A DNA stretch of 43,538 bases from an uncultured Eubacterium sp. (GCA_910580075.1 CAJTVR010000018.1:15701-59238); one strand, 5' to 3'. Counted from the first letter of the stretch, positions 25,459 through 34,434 are shown. Translations and numbers: made by a program. Notes: a model not told the origin generated them from the sequence alone.

Positions 25459-26622
25459 ATGAATGTGCAAAAATTATCCTGCCTGATTTTTTTTACAGCG
25501 GTCATCCTGACTCTTGCCATCAGCGGTATTGCGCTGTTTGTGTTTCCCGGGCGCATTTATTCTGAAAATGAAAACCGTTACCTTACAACATTTAAACCGC
25601 CTTCCGTAACTGCTTTTTTAGATACTTCCATGCAAAAGAACATAACAGACGGAGCAAATGACCAGTTTGCAGGACGTGACATCTGGATAAAATTTGCTAC
25701 AGGCCTGCAGCATGCAGCTGGTTTTCAGGATATCGGAGGTGTTTATCTTGGCAAAAACGGTTATTACTTTGAACGCATATTAGACAGTGATCTTTCAGAT
25801 AAACGCTATACCGATAACCTGAACTATCTGGAACAGTTTGCATCCAGTTATTCTGATATAAAAACTGTATTTTTACCTGTTCCATCTAAAGGGGAGCTTT
25901 TAAAAAAAGAACTGCCTGCAAACGCTGTATTATACAGTTCTGACAGACTGTATGCCCAGGCAGAAAACGTGTTACATCAGACATCTTTTTTTGATATCCG
26001 TCCGGTACTTTCTGCTTCAGCAGAAAATCGGCAGCTGTATTTTAAAACAGATCATCACTGGACTATGGAAGCAGCTTACTCAGCTTATCAGTTCTGGTGC
26101 AGCAGGCATGATTTTGCCTCAAAGCCTCTTATGCAGTTTGAACCGGAATGTGTCAGTGAAAAATTTTACGGCACACTGTATTCAAAAGCCCCGGAATTTC
26201 ACACACAGCCAGACCGGCTTGTACTTCCAGACTTATTACCACAGGCTGATATTACCATAAACGGTAAAAAAACTGACAGCATTTATGACTGGAATAAATT
26301 AAACTCAAAAGATAAATACGGCGTTTATTTTGGAGGAAATTTTGGCAGAATCGATATTGAGATGAATAAGAAAACAATGGAGACTGAAAATTCCAAAAAA
26401 CAGGACTCTAAGCAAACACTGCTCGTCATAAAAGATTCTTTTGCTAACAGCTTTGTCCCGTTTCTGATGGAACATTACGGCCGGATTATTATGCTGGATT
26501 TCAGATATTATAATAAACCGTTTTCTGAGCTGATACAGGAAATAAAGCCGGATGAAGCACTTATTTTTTATGAAATGAGTAATTTTGCCCAGGATACAGA
26601 TTTTTTTAAGATTTTAAAATAG
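25459..26622 (+). CDS. DHHW/AlgX-AlgJ-like SGNH O-acetyltransferase partner
   Basis: Extracytoplasmic protein with one N-terminal TM anchor (LIFFTAVILTLAISGIALFVF), 388 aa. Catalytic elements of the AlgX/AlgJ fold are visible: the DHHW motif in YFKTDHHWT and a Ser in VIKDSFANSFVP. Together these give a Ser/His/Asp centre that would move an acetyl group from the MBOAT protein to the polymer. The start is fixed by AAAAGGGGAA 7 nt upstream; longer frames overlap the MBOAT gene. It ends the operon; a clear promoter for the next gene begins 7 nt after its stop codon. Confidence 0.85.
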   Translation: MNVQKLSCLIFFTAVILTLAISGIALFVFPGRIYSENENRYLTTFKPPSVTAFLDTSMQKNITDGANDQFAGRDIWIKFATGLQHAAGFQDIGGVYLGKNGYYFERILDSDLSDKRYTDNLNYLEQFASSYSDIKTVFLPVPSKGELLKKELPANAVLYSSDRLYAQAENVLHQTSFFDIRPVLSASAENRQLYFKTDHHWTMEAAYSAYQFWCSRHDFASKPLMQFEPECVSEKFYGTLYSKAPEFHTQPDRLVLPDLLPQADITINGKKTDSIYDWNKLNSKDKYGVYFGGNFGRIDIEMNKKTMETENSKKQDSKQTLLVIKDSFANSFVPFLMEHYGRIIMLDFRYYNKPFSELIQEIKPDEALIFYEMSNFAQDTDFFKILK

Positions 26623-26628
26623 AATCCA

Positions 26629-26657
26629 TTGACAAGCGGCATCATTCAAACTATTAT
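26629..26657 (+). promoter_or_regulatory. Sigma-A promoter of the chemotaxis-transducer gene
   Basis: Consensus TTGACA (26629-26634), 17-nt spacer, TATTAT (26652-26657), 38 nt before the start codon. Confidence 0.8.
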
Positions 26658-26694
26658 ATAAGAAGAGTTAATTTTTTCTATGGAGGATGGAACT

Positions 26695-27972
26695 ATGCAT
26701 GTGGATCAAGAACAGAAGAAAAAACTATTAACAGTCCTGGCCGTCATACTAAGCCTTCCGGTTTTAGCAGTTGCCATATGGACAATCCTGATTACTATAC
26801 TGGTATCGCATGCCGGAATGATGGTTCTGATACTGATTATAAGCGGATGTGCTGTCGGCTATGCAGCTTCTTTAATTGTTGCAAAAATCATTTCTGATAT
26901 GTTTCATCGTTTTTTATCCAATGTATCAGGTATCGCAGACGGTTCTGTTTCACTGGAAAATATGAACCTGCCAGTATATCAGAATAATGGCAGAATCAAT
27001 GATATTATGAAATCTGTAAATGAAATTGCTATATCTTATGCAAAAGTTATTTCATCCATTGAAAATGCAACTTCCGAACTGAAAGATGTAACCAGAAGTT
27101 TCAATGAACTGTTTCAGGAAATGACCGTATCCGAAGAAAGCATGAGTGAAAATGTGAATTCGATTTCCGAAAATATAATATCTCAGGCAGACCGGATGCA
27201 GTCCATCACAAATGAACTGGATTCTGTCAGCAGTGAAATTGATCATATTTCATCCAATATAGGAGATCTGACAAAAAGCGCTGAGACAATGCAGGAATGT
27301 AATCAGTCAGTAGAAACTTACATAACAGAACTGATAAAACTAAATCAGGAAAACAGCGATTCCATTGAACAGGTAAAAAAGCAGACAGACCTTACGAATA
27401 AATCAGCCATGAATATCCGTACTGCTACTGAAATCATTGCAAGTATTTCCAGTCAGACAAATCTGTTAGCTTTAAATGCCAGCATAGAAGCAGCAAGAGC
27501 GGGAGAAGCCGGAAAAGGTTTTGCAGTTGTTGCAGAAGAAATCCGTAAGCTTGCTGATCAGTCCAGAGAATCTACGGAACAGATTAATCAAAGTGTCAAT
27601 GAACTGATTGACAATGCACAGTTCAGCGTAGAAGTAACACAGAAAGTTACAACTGCATTTGCAGAACAGACAGAAAAAATTCATCATACAAGCAGCCTGT
27701 TCGATTCTCTCCGCTCAGAAGTTACCCAGGTTGCTGACGCAATTGGCGGTATTGAATCTAAAGTTCAGAGCCTGAATGAGCATAAGTCATCGATTCTTAC
27801 CGAAGTACAGGATGTGAATGTCTTTTCCAGCCAGAACGAAGAAAATGCAAAAACTACTCTTGAAACAGTTTATAATTTTGAGAAGATTATATCTGACTGC
27901 CGTGAAGTCACAGAACAGATTACAAGAGTTTCCAATCACTTGATAACAAATATTCACAAATTAGCAAATTAA
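26695..27972 (+). CDS. Methyl-accepting chemotaxis-type signal transducer without a periplasmic sensor
   Basis: 425 aa. Two adjacent TM helices near residues 10-37 and 42-65, joined by only a few residues, so there is no extracellular ligand domain. A linker with HAMP-like features follows, then a long coiled coil. The signalling hairpin tip is IASISSQTNLLALNASIEAARAGEAGKGFAVVAEEIRKLADQS. The start at 26695 follows GGAGG at 8 nt; 26680 overlaps the ribosome site. No other che or flagellar gene is nearby, so it may sense membrane state or report to a distant chemotaxis array. Own promoter and terminator. Confidence 0.87.
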   Translation: MHVDQEQKKKLLTVLAVILSLPVLAVAIWTILITILVSHAGMMVLILIISGCAVGYAASLIVAKIISDMFHRFLSNVSGIADGSVSLENMNLPVYQNNGRINDIMKSVNEIAISYAKVISSIENATSELKDVTRSFNELFQEMTVSEESMSENVNSISENIISQADRMQSITNELDSVSSEIDHISSNIGDLTKSAETMQECNQSVETYITELIKLNQENSDSIEQVKKQTDLTNKSAMNIRTATEIIASISSQTNLLALNASIEAARAGEAGKGFAVVAEEIRKLADQSRESTEQINQSVNELIDNAQFSVEVTQKVTTAFAEQTEKIHHTSSLFDSLRSEVTQVADAIGGIESKVQSLNEHKSSILTEVQDVNVFSSQNEENAKTTLETVYNFEKIISDCREVTEQITRVSNHLITNIHKLAN

Positions 27973-27981
27973 CCAGTTCCT

Positions 27982-28023
27982 AAAATCCTGTTAAAGTCCA
28001 GCGGCTTTAGCAGGATTTTCTCT
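27982..28023 (+). terminator. Terminator of the transducer gene
   Basis: AAAATCCTG / CAGGATTTT with an inner AAAG/CTTT pair; the T-run is part of the stem end. Confidence 0.8.
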
Positions 28024-28035
28024 TCTGTTAAAATC

Positions 28036-28064
28036 TTGCAGCTTTCTGCATTTTCTGTTATACT
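28036..28064 (+). promoter_or_regulatory. Candidate promoter for the LRR-VWA-MoxR-larC cluster
   Basis: TTGCAG (28036-28041), 17-nt spacer, TATACT (28059-28064). The -35 is weak, the -10 good. Confidence 0.45.
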
Positions 28065-28126
28065 TTGAATACTGGCTCTGACTGCACAGCCAGTTATTTT
28101 ATTACAGAATCAGGCGGAAAACATTT

Positions 28127-29131
28127 ATGAACATTCATTCTTTACCTTCTCAGATTTTTTGGGAAAAAACAAAGAAAAATGAAGCCAGAATACTTCGCAT
28201 TTATGGAACGTCTCCTGCAGCAGAACTGCCTGTACAGATTGAAGGATGCCCTGTGACTGAACTTGCTGACTACTGTTTTGCATCTGACTGTCATCTTCCA
28301 GAACATTATTGTATATTTAATGCACAAAAGGAAACCAACAGTACTTTTTCTGCATCTGCCGAATTATCCGGAAATTATCTCCAGTCAGTATGGCTGCCGG
28401 ATACAGTTGTTAAAATAGGTAACTATGTTTTTTATAACTGTAAAAATCTCAGGCAGATTTCATTCGGTCAGGCACTCTCGTCTATTGGCAGCGACATATT
28501 TATGAACTGCCATCAGCTGCATCAGCTGTACATCAGAAGCAGTGTCAGCGAAAAAACCGGGCTTCAGCGCATGCTCTTCCAGATTTCCTGGGATGTGGAA
28601 GCAGTATTTCTAACAGATGATAACGGCTCCTGCCAGAAAGAAGCCGCTGTTTTTTATCCGGAATATTTTGAGCTTTACGATGAAATTGCCCCTGCCCATA
28701 TATTCGGGCGCAGTATTTCAGGTGAAGGATTCCGTGCCAGGCAGAGTTTTAAAGACGGAATAATTGATTTTCATCAGTACGATAAAATATTTAAAAAAGC
28801 CTGCGCAGAAGAATCAGCACAGACAGTATGCATGCTGGCCTTTTACCGTCTGTTTTATCCAAAAGATTTATCTTTACAGAATAAAATTCAATATGAAAAC
28901 TATATTCTGGCTAACGGAAAAATCCTCTGCCAGCATCTGATCCGAAACAGACAGTTAGATGCCCTTTGTTTTCTGTTTCAGCAAAAACTGTTATCTGGGC
29001 AGTCTGTGCCAGATGTACTGGCCATGGCTGTACAGGCCGGCTGGCGAGAAGGCAGTGCAGCCATACTGCGCTGGAAACAGACCTGTTATCCGGATAAAAA
29101 ACGTACCCGGTATGAATTTGAAGATTTCTGA
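28127..29131 (+). CDS. Leucine-rich-repeat (BspA/LRR_5-type) protein, cytosolic
   Basis: 334 aa, no signal peptide. One to two LRR_5 units are seen at about 80-140 (LQSVWLPDTVVKIGNYVFYNCKNLRQISFG, continuing QALSSIGSDIFMNCHQLHQLYI). The C-terminal half (about 190-325) is helical and unassigned, with a Lys/Arg/acidic tail. In Lachnospiraceae this type of protein is often encoded just upstream of the VWA and MoxR genes, as here (23-nt gap). It may be a scaffold for that system, which is inference from context only. Confidence 0.7.
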   Translation: MNIHSLPSQIFWEKTKKNEARILRIYGTSPAAELPVQIEGCPVTELADYCFASDCHLPEHYCIFNAQKETNSTFSASAELSGNYLQSVWLPDTVVKIGNYVFYNCKNLRQISFGQALSSIGSDIFMNCHQLHQLYIRSSVSEKTGLQRMLFQISWDVEAVFLTDDNGSCQKEAAVFYPEYFELYDEIAPAHIFGRSISGEGFRARQSFKDGIIDFHQYDKIFKKACAEESAQTVCMLAFYRLFYPKDLSLQNKIQYENYILANGKILCQHLIRNRQLDALCFLFQQKLLSGQSVPDVLAMAVQAGWREGSAAILRWKQTCYPDKKRTRYEFEDF

Positions 29132-29154
29132 CCTTAACCAGAAAGGAGATGCTT

Positions 29155-30477
29155 ATGCCGCTTCCTAAGTCACAGACGGAATGGGAAATAGAAATGTCTG
29201 TAAAAATTATCGATTTTATTATCAGTGAACTTTATGCAGACATGCGTTTCTTTCATCTCGCCCTGTCTTCCCTGATTCCAAAAGCAGATCCGTCCCTTTT
29301 AACATGTGCTACAGACGGAATATATATCATGTATTCCCCGGAACAGATACTGCGGACATTTAAAAATAATCCCCGGTTTTTAAACCGCTGTTACCTCCAC
29401 AGTGTCATGCACTGCATATTTTCCCATTTATGGCTCAGGGGAAACCGGGACTGCATGCTCTGGAATCTTTCCTGCGACATTGCTGTGGAATACACAATTG
29501 ATCAGATTGATAAGCCCTGTACGAGACGCATACTGACCTGGCTCCGCAAACAGGTCTATGATAAAATAGACCAGAACATCCCGTATATTTCTGCTTCTGT
29601 CATTTATCATTTACTAAGCAGTCTGGACGAAGAGCCCATTTCTCAGCTTCAGCAGGAGTTTTATACCGATGACCATCGTTTCTGGCCGCAGCCAGGCAGC
29701 CGCCCGTCCCCTGCAAATCAAAAGGCCAGGAATCATTGGAACAAGATTGCTAGACAGACACGTATGCAGCAGGAATTTCATGACAAAGCTCCTGACAGTG
29801 GCGAGAAAACACTGTTTTCACAGTTAAAAGCTGAAAAAAGCCGCCGAAGCTATCGGGATTTCTTAAAGAAATTCACTGTACTCAGAGAGGAACTGCATTG
29901 TGATCTGGAAGAATTTGATTTGAATTTTTATACATATGGTCTTCAGCTTTATGGAAACATGCCTCTGATAGAACCTGTTGAGACGAGGGAAGTCAGTAAA
30001 ATACAGGAATTTGTAATCGTCATTGATACAAGTGATTCTACCAGCGGAGAACTCGTAAAAAATTTTTTGCGGGAAACTTTTCAGATTCTTGGCCAGCGTG
30101 AATATTTTTTCGATTCCTGCAAAATCCGGATTCTGCAGTGTGATGACCGCGTCCGCGCAGACCAGGAAATTACAAATCTGAATCAGACAGATCAGTTTCT
30201 TGCACAGTTTACAATGATTGGAGGCGGAGGTACAGATTTCTGTCCTGCATTTTCTTATGTCAGCCAGCTGATCGAAAACGGAGTATTTTCAAACCTCAGA
30301 GGGCTTTTATATTTTACGGACGGGCTTGGTGTCTATCCCAAAAAACGCCCGCCATATCAGACAGCATTTTTATTTTTAACAGATTTTGATGAATCTAAAA
30401 TTCCTCCATGGGCCATGCGCATCCGGCTCGAACCGGAAGAATTTCTATCAAAACAAAAAAACGGGAGGTATCTATGA
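29155..30477 (+). CDS. VWA-like protein with degenerate metallopeptidase N-domain (DUF2201 type)
   Basis: 440 aa. The N-terminal half resembles the DUF2201 metallopeptidase-like domain, but the zinc motif is degenerate: CYLHSVMHCIFSH, with HSVMH where active members have HExxH. The C-terminal half is a von Willebrand A domain with a MIDAS DxSxS (VIDTSDSTSGE) and the Thr loop GGGGTDFCPAF. VWA proteins of this type work with MoxR AAA+ ATPases, and the MoxR gene overlaps its stop codon by 4 nt. The start at 29155 is chosen because AAAGGAG is too close to the alternative ATG at 29149. Confidence 0.82.
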   Translation: MPLPKSQTEWEIEMSVKIIDFIISELYADMRFFHLALSSLIPKADPSLLTCATDGIYIMYSPEQILRTFKNNPRFLNRCYLHSVMHCIFSHLWLRGNRDCMLWNLSCDIAVEYTIDQIDKPCTRRILTWLRKQVYDKIDQNIPYISASVIYHLLSSLDEEPISQLQQEFYTDDHRFWPQPGSRPSPANQKARNHWNKIARQTRMQQEFHDKAPDSGEKTLFSQLKAEKSRRSYRDFLKKFTVLREELHCDLEEFDLNFYTYGLQLYGNMPLIEPVETREVSKIQEFVIVIDTSDSTSGELVKNFLRETFQILGQREYFFDSCKIRILQCDDRVRADQEITNLNQTDQFLAQFTMIGGGGTDFCPAFSYVSQLIENGVFSNLRGLLYFTDGLGVYPKKRPPYQTAFLFLTDFDESKIPPWAMRIRLEPEEFLSKQKNGRYL

Positions 30478-31979
30478 ATATCAAACAGGCAAAGGAAGAA
30501 ATTCTGCATACTGTAAAAGCATATCTTCTCAAAGACGAATCGGGAATGTACCGCATTCCCGATATCCGCCAGCGTCCGATTCTTCTTATGGGCCCTCCTG
30601 GTATTGGGAAGACACAGATTATGGAACAGATTGCACAGGAATGCAGAATCGGACTTGTGGCTTATACGATTACTCATCATACAAGGCAGAGCGCCGTAGG
30701 ACTTCCTTATATCCGGGAAGAAACTTTTAATGGAAAAACTTATTCCATTACTGAATATACCATGAGTGAAATTATTGCGAGTATTTACCAGAAAATAAAA
30801 AACAGCGGTCTGAAAGAGGGTATTCTTTTTATTGACGAAATTAACTGTGTATCTGAAACACTCGCACCAACCATGCTGCAGTTTCTGCAGAACAAAACAT
30901 TTGGCGGCCAGGCTGTTCCAAAAGGCTGGATTATTGCTGCTGCCGGCAATCCGCCAGAATATAACAAATCTGTACGTGATTTTGACATGGTAACACTAGA
31001 CCGCGTACGTTATATCAGTCTGGACGCTGATTTTTCTGTCTGGAAAGAATATGCAAAAACAGTACATATACACCCGGCTGTTTTAAGCTACCTGGAACTG
31101 CACCCCCGTCAGTTTTACCGCGCTGAAGCAGATGTAGACGGCCTTAAATTTGTCACAGCAAGAGGCTGGGAAGATTTAAGCCATCTGATGAAAATCTATG
31201 AAGAGCTGAATATCCCTGTTACAGAACAGATTGTATCTGAGTTTATTCATCATGAAGAAACTGCTTTTGATGCCGCTGCTTACTTTGAGCTTTTTTATAA
31301 ATATCGGGATGACTATGACATACCTCAAATACTATCGGGACATGTCCGCCCCCAGATCTATGCACGCATTTATAAAGCAGCATTTGATGAACGGTTAAGT
31401 ATTGTGAATCTTTTAACAAACGGACTGTCTGCCTATTTTATCCAGACAGCTGAAGAACAGGAACGTACCAGCTTATGGTATTCATTTTTAAAAGAATACC
31501 GCAGCCAGCTGTCCGACGCAAAAGATCCTGCCTTGTGTTATACACGCCTTTTAAAACTGCAGGAAGAAACTTTCAGGCAGGAGCGGGAAGGAAACCTTTT
31601 AAACCGCATACAGCTAAAAAATAAAGAATGGCTGCTGATTCAGTTAAAAAATGCATCACCTGCAAACGGGCAGTCTGTACAAAACGCTTTTGGACAGGCG
31701 CGGAAAGCATTTGAACTGCAGCAGGAAAAACTGGAACAAAAAGAGCTTGCAGCAGAACTTGCACTGGAACACGCTTTTGATTTTATGGAACAGGCTTTCA
31801 CAGGCGGACAGGAAATGGTTATTTTTATTACAGATCTTACTATTGGCATTGAATCTTCTGCATTTTTGTCAGAGCACCCATGCATACGTTATAATCAGTA
31901 TAACGAACAGCTTCTGACTGGCAGCAGAAGAGAGCAGCTGTTATCCGAACTGGCCAGGGATACAGAACAGTTTACCTGA
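30474..31979 (+). CDS. MoxR-family AAA+ ATPase
   Basis: 501 aa. Walker A GPPGIGKT is at residues 40-47, Walker B LFIDEIN around D121/E122, and sensor 1 in IIAAAGNPPEYNKSVRDFD. An Arg-rich sensor-2-like region follows. The C-terminal ~200 residues are a helical, Gln/Glu-rich extension with coiled-coil character (EKLEQKELAAELALEHAFDF). MoxR ATPases remodel partner proteins together with VWA proteins, often while metal cofactors are being inserted. The ATG overlaps the stop of the VWA gene (ATGA), which fits a coupled pair. The client is unknown; larC follows 34 nt later. Confidence 0.88.
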   Translation: MNIKQAKEEILHTVKAYLLKDESGMYRIPDIRQRPILLMGPPGIGKTQIMEQIAQECRIGLVAYTITHHTRQSAVGLPYIREETFNGKTYSITEYTMSEIIASIYQKIKNSGLKEGILFIDEINCVSETLAPTMLQFLQNKTFGGQAVPKGWIIAAAGNPPEYNKSVRDFDMVTLDRVRYISLDADFSVWKEYAKTVHIHPAVLSYLELHPRQFYRAEADVDGLKFVTARGWEDLSHLMKIYEELNIPVTEQIVSEFIHHEETAFDAAAYFELFYKYRDDYDIPQILSGHVRPQIYARIYKAAFDERLSIVNLLTNGLSAYFIQTAEEQERTSLWYSFLKEYRSQLSDAKDPALCYTRLLKLQEETFRQEREGNLLNRIQLKNKEWLLIQLKNASPANGQSVQNAFGQARKAFELQQEKLEQKELAAELALEHAFDFMEQAFTGGQEMVIFITDLTIGIESSAFLSEHPCIRYNQYNEQLLTGSRREQLLSELARDTEQFT

Positions 31980-32013
31980 TAAAAAGCTGCATTTAGACAG
32001 AAAGGAACAAACG

Positions 32014-33477
32014 ATGGAACATACTTTATATCTGGAATGTTACAGCGGCATCAGCGGTGATATGACGGTCGGAGCGCTGCTGGATTTAGGAGCAGACAGG
32101 AGTGTACTGGATCAGGTTTTAAAAAGCCTTCCCCTCAGCGGTTTTACAGTCAAAATCTCCCAGGTAAAAAAGGCCGGACTTTCCGCATGCGATTTTGATG
32201 TCATTCTGCAGCAGGAAAACCATGACCATGATATGAATTACCTGCATAACCACGTAAATCCTGTGATGCATGAAACAGCTATACAGGTTCATACACAGGA
32301 ACATTCTGATAAACAGACGGTACAGACATACAGTCACCCGCACACGCTGACGCAGGATTCCACGCCTGGACATTCGCATCTGCACGAACATATACCGCGG
32401 CATGCGCATACACACATAACACAATCCGAACATACCCAGGAGCATAGACATACGCATGAACATGCCACGCAGCTTACACACACGCATGAGCACCGCAGAC
32501 TGTCTGATATTTATGCGATTATCCGGAAAGCTGACATGACCGAAACAGCCAGAAAAACAGCTGAAAAAATCTTTACGATACTTGGTGAGGCAGAAGCGAA
32601 AGCACATGGAACTTCACTTGAAGAAGTACATTTTCATGAAGCCGGAGCAGCAGATTCCATAGTAGATATTATTTCTGCTGCTGTGTGCCTGGACAATCTG
32701 AATATCACAAAAGTGGTCATCCCTGCACTATATGAAGGCTCTGGCACAATACGCTGTCAGCACGGAATTCTTCCTATTCCTGTCCCGGCAACAGCCAGTA
32801 TTATCCAGAAGCATCATATTCCACTGTGTCTGACAGGAGTCCAGGGTGAATTTGTTACTCCTACCGGTGCTGCTATTGCAGCTGCCATACGCACCAGCGG
32901 ACAGCTGCCAGAACATTTTGAGATTATACGCACCGGGATTGGTGCTGGAAAACGAACTTATGAACGTCCAAGCATTTTGCGTGCCATGCTGATACAGCCA
33001 GCCGTAGCAGACCAGCTCCCACATGTACAGATTCATGAAGATGTCATCTATAAGCTGGAAACTAATATTGATGACTGCAGTGGAGAAGTCATGGGATATA
33101 CATTTGAATGTCTGCTAAATGCCGGTGCCAGAGATGTTCATTATTTTCCGGTCTATATGAAAAAAAACCGTCCTGCATATCAGCTGAATGTACTGTGCTG
33201 TGAAGAAGACATTCCAAAAATGGAGCAGATTATTTTCAGCCAGACAACGACCATTGGCATCCGAAGACAGCGCATGGAGCGTACTGTCCTGCCAAGAGAA
33301 ATCACATCCATTCAGACCGAATATGGAAACGTCCAGGTAAAAATCTGCAGATCAAACGGGCATCTTTTCATTTATCCGGAATATGAATCTGTTATCCGCA
33401 TATGCCGCCAGACAGGCCTTTCATATTCTGAAATTTATCGTAAACTTCAGGAAATATGCGGCAAACAATTGTCCTGA
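32014..33477 (+). CDS. larC: LarC, nickel insertion for the nickel-pincer cofactor (single uninterrupted frame)
   Basis: CTP-dependent cyclometallase that inserts Ni into the pyridinium bis-thiocarboxylate cofactor of lactate racemase and related LarA enzymes. Recognised from LYLECYSGISGDMTVGALLDLG, EVHFHEAGAADSIVDI, TPTGAAIAAA and the LarC2-type C-domain (LETNIDDCSGEVMGY). Between about residues 69 and 163 lies a His-rich insertion with roughly 24 His, a likely Ni store. In Lactiplantibacillus plantarum larC is split by a programmed frameshift into LarC1/LarC2; here it is one frame of 487 aa. No larA, larB or larE is in the window. It belongs to the VWA/MoxR transcription unit. Confidence 0.9.
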   Translation: MEHTLYLECYSGISGDMTVGALLDLGADRSVLDQVLKSLPLSGFTVKISQVKKAGLSACDFDVILQQENHDHDMNYLHNHVNPVMHETAIQVHTQEHSDKQTVQTYSHPHTLTQDSTPGHSHLHEHIPRHAHTHITQSEHTQEHRHTHEHATQLTHTHEHRRLSDIYAIIRKADMTETARKTAEKIFTILGEAEAKAHGTSLEEVHFHEAGAADSIVDIISAAVCLDNLNITKVVIPALYEGSGTIRCQHGILPIPVPATASIIQKHHIPLCLTGVQGEFVTPTGAAIAAAIRTSGQLPEHFEIIRTGIGAGKRTYERPSILRAMLIQPAVADQLPHVQIHEDVIYKLETNIDDCSGEVMGYTFECLLNAGARDVHYFPVYMKKNRPAYQLNVLCCEEDIPKMEQIIFSQTTTIGIRRQRMERTVLPREITSIQTEYGNVQVKICRSNGHLFIYPEYESVIRICRQTGLSYSEIYRKLQEICGKQLS

Positions 33478-33557
33478 TTTGCAGGCAGAATTGCACAAGA
33501 ATAAAGACAGACTTATAGGAAATAATCACGAAATAGCTTTCTTCTGAATAAAAAGTG

Positions 33558-33587
33558 TTTACATAGTCAAAAATAAACTGGTAGAAT
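33558..33587 (+). promoter_or_regulatory. Candidate promoter for the CarD-like gene
   Basis: TTTACA (33558-33563), 18-nt spacer, TAGAAT (33582-33587), 48 nt before the start. Confidence 0.5.
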
Positions 33588-33634
33588 AAAACTGACACCA
33601 GATATTTCATTAAAAAAGAAAGGAAGAACAGCTT

Positions 33635-34156
33635 ATGTTTCAGAAAAATGATTATGTAATTTATGGAAGCAACGGTGTCTGCATGGTCAAAGATATCGGG
33701 CCGCTAGACATACCGGGCATACCGGCAGGACGGATTTATTATACACTTGTGCCTTATTATACAAAAGACAGTCAGATTTTCACGCCGGTCGACAGTACCA
33801 AAGTAATAATGAGGTCTTTAATCTGCAAAGAGGCGGTTCTGCAGCTGATTGAAGAAATTCCGGACATTGAGCCTTTGTGGGTTATGGATGAAAAGCAGAG
33901 AGAATCACAGTATAAAGAAACACTGCGCAAATGTGACTGCAGAGAACTGCTAAGGATTATAAAAACCATTTACCAGCGCATGCAGGCACGCATTGCCGAG
34001 GGGAAAAAAGTAACTTCCTCAGACGAACGATATTTTCAGCTAGCCGAAGACCGCCTGTATGGAGAATTTGCGATTGCACTGGGTATCGAACGCGACCAGG
34101 TAAAAGATTTTATAGCTGGAAAAACAGGGCAGGCAGCACAAATGCAGACCGTATGA
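33635..34156 (+). CDS. CarD/CdnL-family transcription regulator
   Basis: 173 aa. The N-terminal CarD/TRCF RNA-polymerase-interaction domain covers about residues 1-65 (FQKNDYVIYGSNGVCMVKDIG ... RIYYTLVPYY ... IFTPVD). The C-terminal helical domain covers about 75-160 (ELLRIIKTIYQRMQARIAEGKKVTSSDERYFQLAEDRLYGEFAIALG) and binds upstream fork DNA in relatives. Such proteins stabilise open promoter complexes, often at rRNA genes. AAAGGAAG precedes the ATG. Monocistronic with its own promoter and terminator. Confidence 0.9.
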   Translation: MFQKNDYVIYGSNGVCMVKDIGPLDIPGIPAGRIYYTLVPYYTKDSQIFTPVDSTKVIMRSLICKEAVLQLIEEIPDIEPLWVMDEKQRESQYKETLRKCDCRELLRIIKTIYQRMQARIAEGKKVTSSDERYFQLAEDRLYGEFAIALGIERDQVKDFIAGKTGQAAQMQTV

Positions 34157-34190
34157 AAATCTTTTGTGTTTTTAAAAACAGCATATTGGT

Positions 34191-34229
34191 AAAAGCCAGC
34201 ACTGTATTCCATACAAAGCTGGCTTTTTT
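34191..34229 (+). terminator. Terminator of the CarD-like gene
   Basis: AAAAGCCAGC / GCTGGCTTTT, 17-nt loop, T-run. The left A-run allows it to serve the opposing small gene too. Confidence 0.88.
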
Positions 34230-34246
34230 CGGTTCAAAAACCGATT

Positions 34247-34399
34247 CTATAGCAATATAACCGATTTGTGTTTTAATAATCTGGCACCGTTTATAATCAA
34301 AAGAACTCCTGATGCAATTCCGGTTACCAGAATACAGATGCCGAGCACAAGACTGGAAACAGCCGTAGAGTTAATGGATTTGTATAATTTTTCATTCAT
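34247..34399 (-). CDS. Small membrane protein, 50 aa, unknown function
   Basis: A short gene not usually called. ATG at 34399 is preceded by AAGGAGGG at good spacing, and the frame is 50 codons plus TAG. The product has a short charged start (MNEKLYKSINSTA), one or two TM segments (VSSLVLGICILVTGIASGVLLII) and a basic C-terminal tail (GARLLKHKS). A -10/-35 pair (TTGAAT, 18 nt, TAAAAT) lies upstream on the same strand at 34435-34464. Function unknown. It is divergent from the DUF4317 gene and convergent with the CarD gene. Confidence 0.65.
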   Translation of the reverse strand: MNEKLYKSINSTAVSSLVLGICILVTGIASGVLLIINGARLLKHKSVILL

Positions 34400-34434
34400 G
34401 GGATAAGCCCTCCTTATAAATTTTCCATTACTTT

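Noticed and set aside
33915..33935. TGCGCAA inside the CarD gene as another copy of the array motif
   Set aside because: Only the 7-bp core matches, without the AT-rich flank, and it lies in coding sequence; treated as chance.
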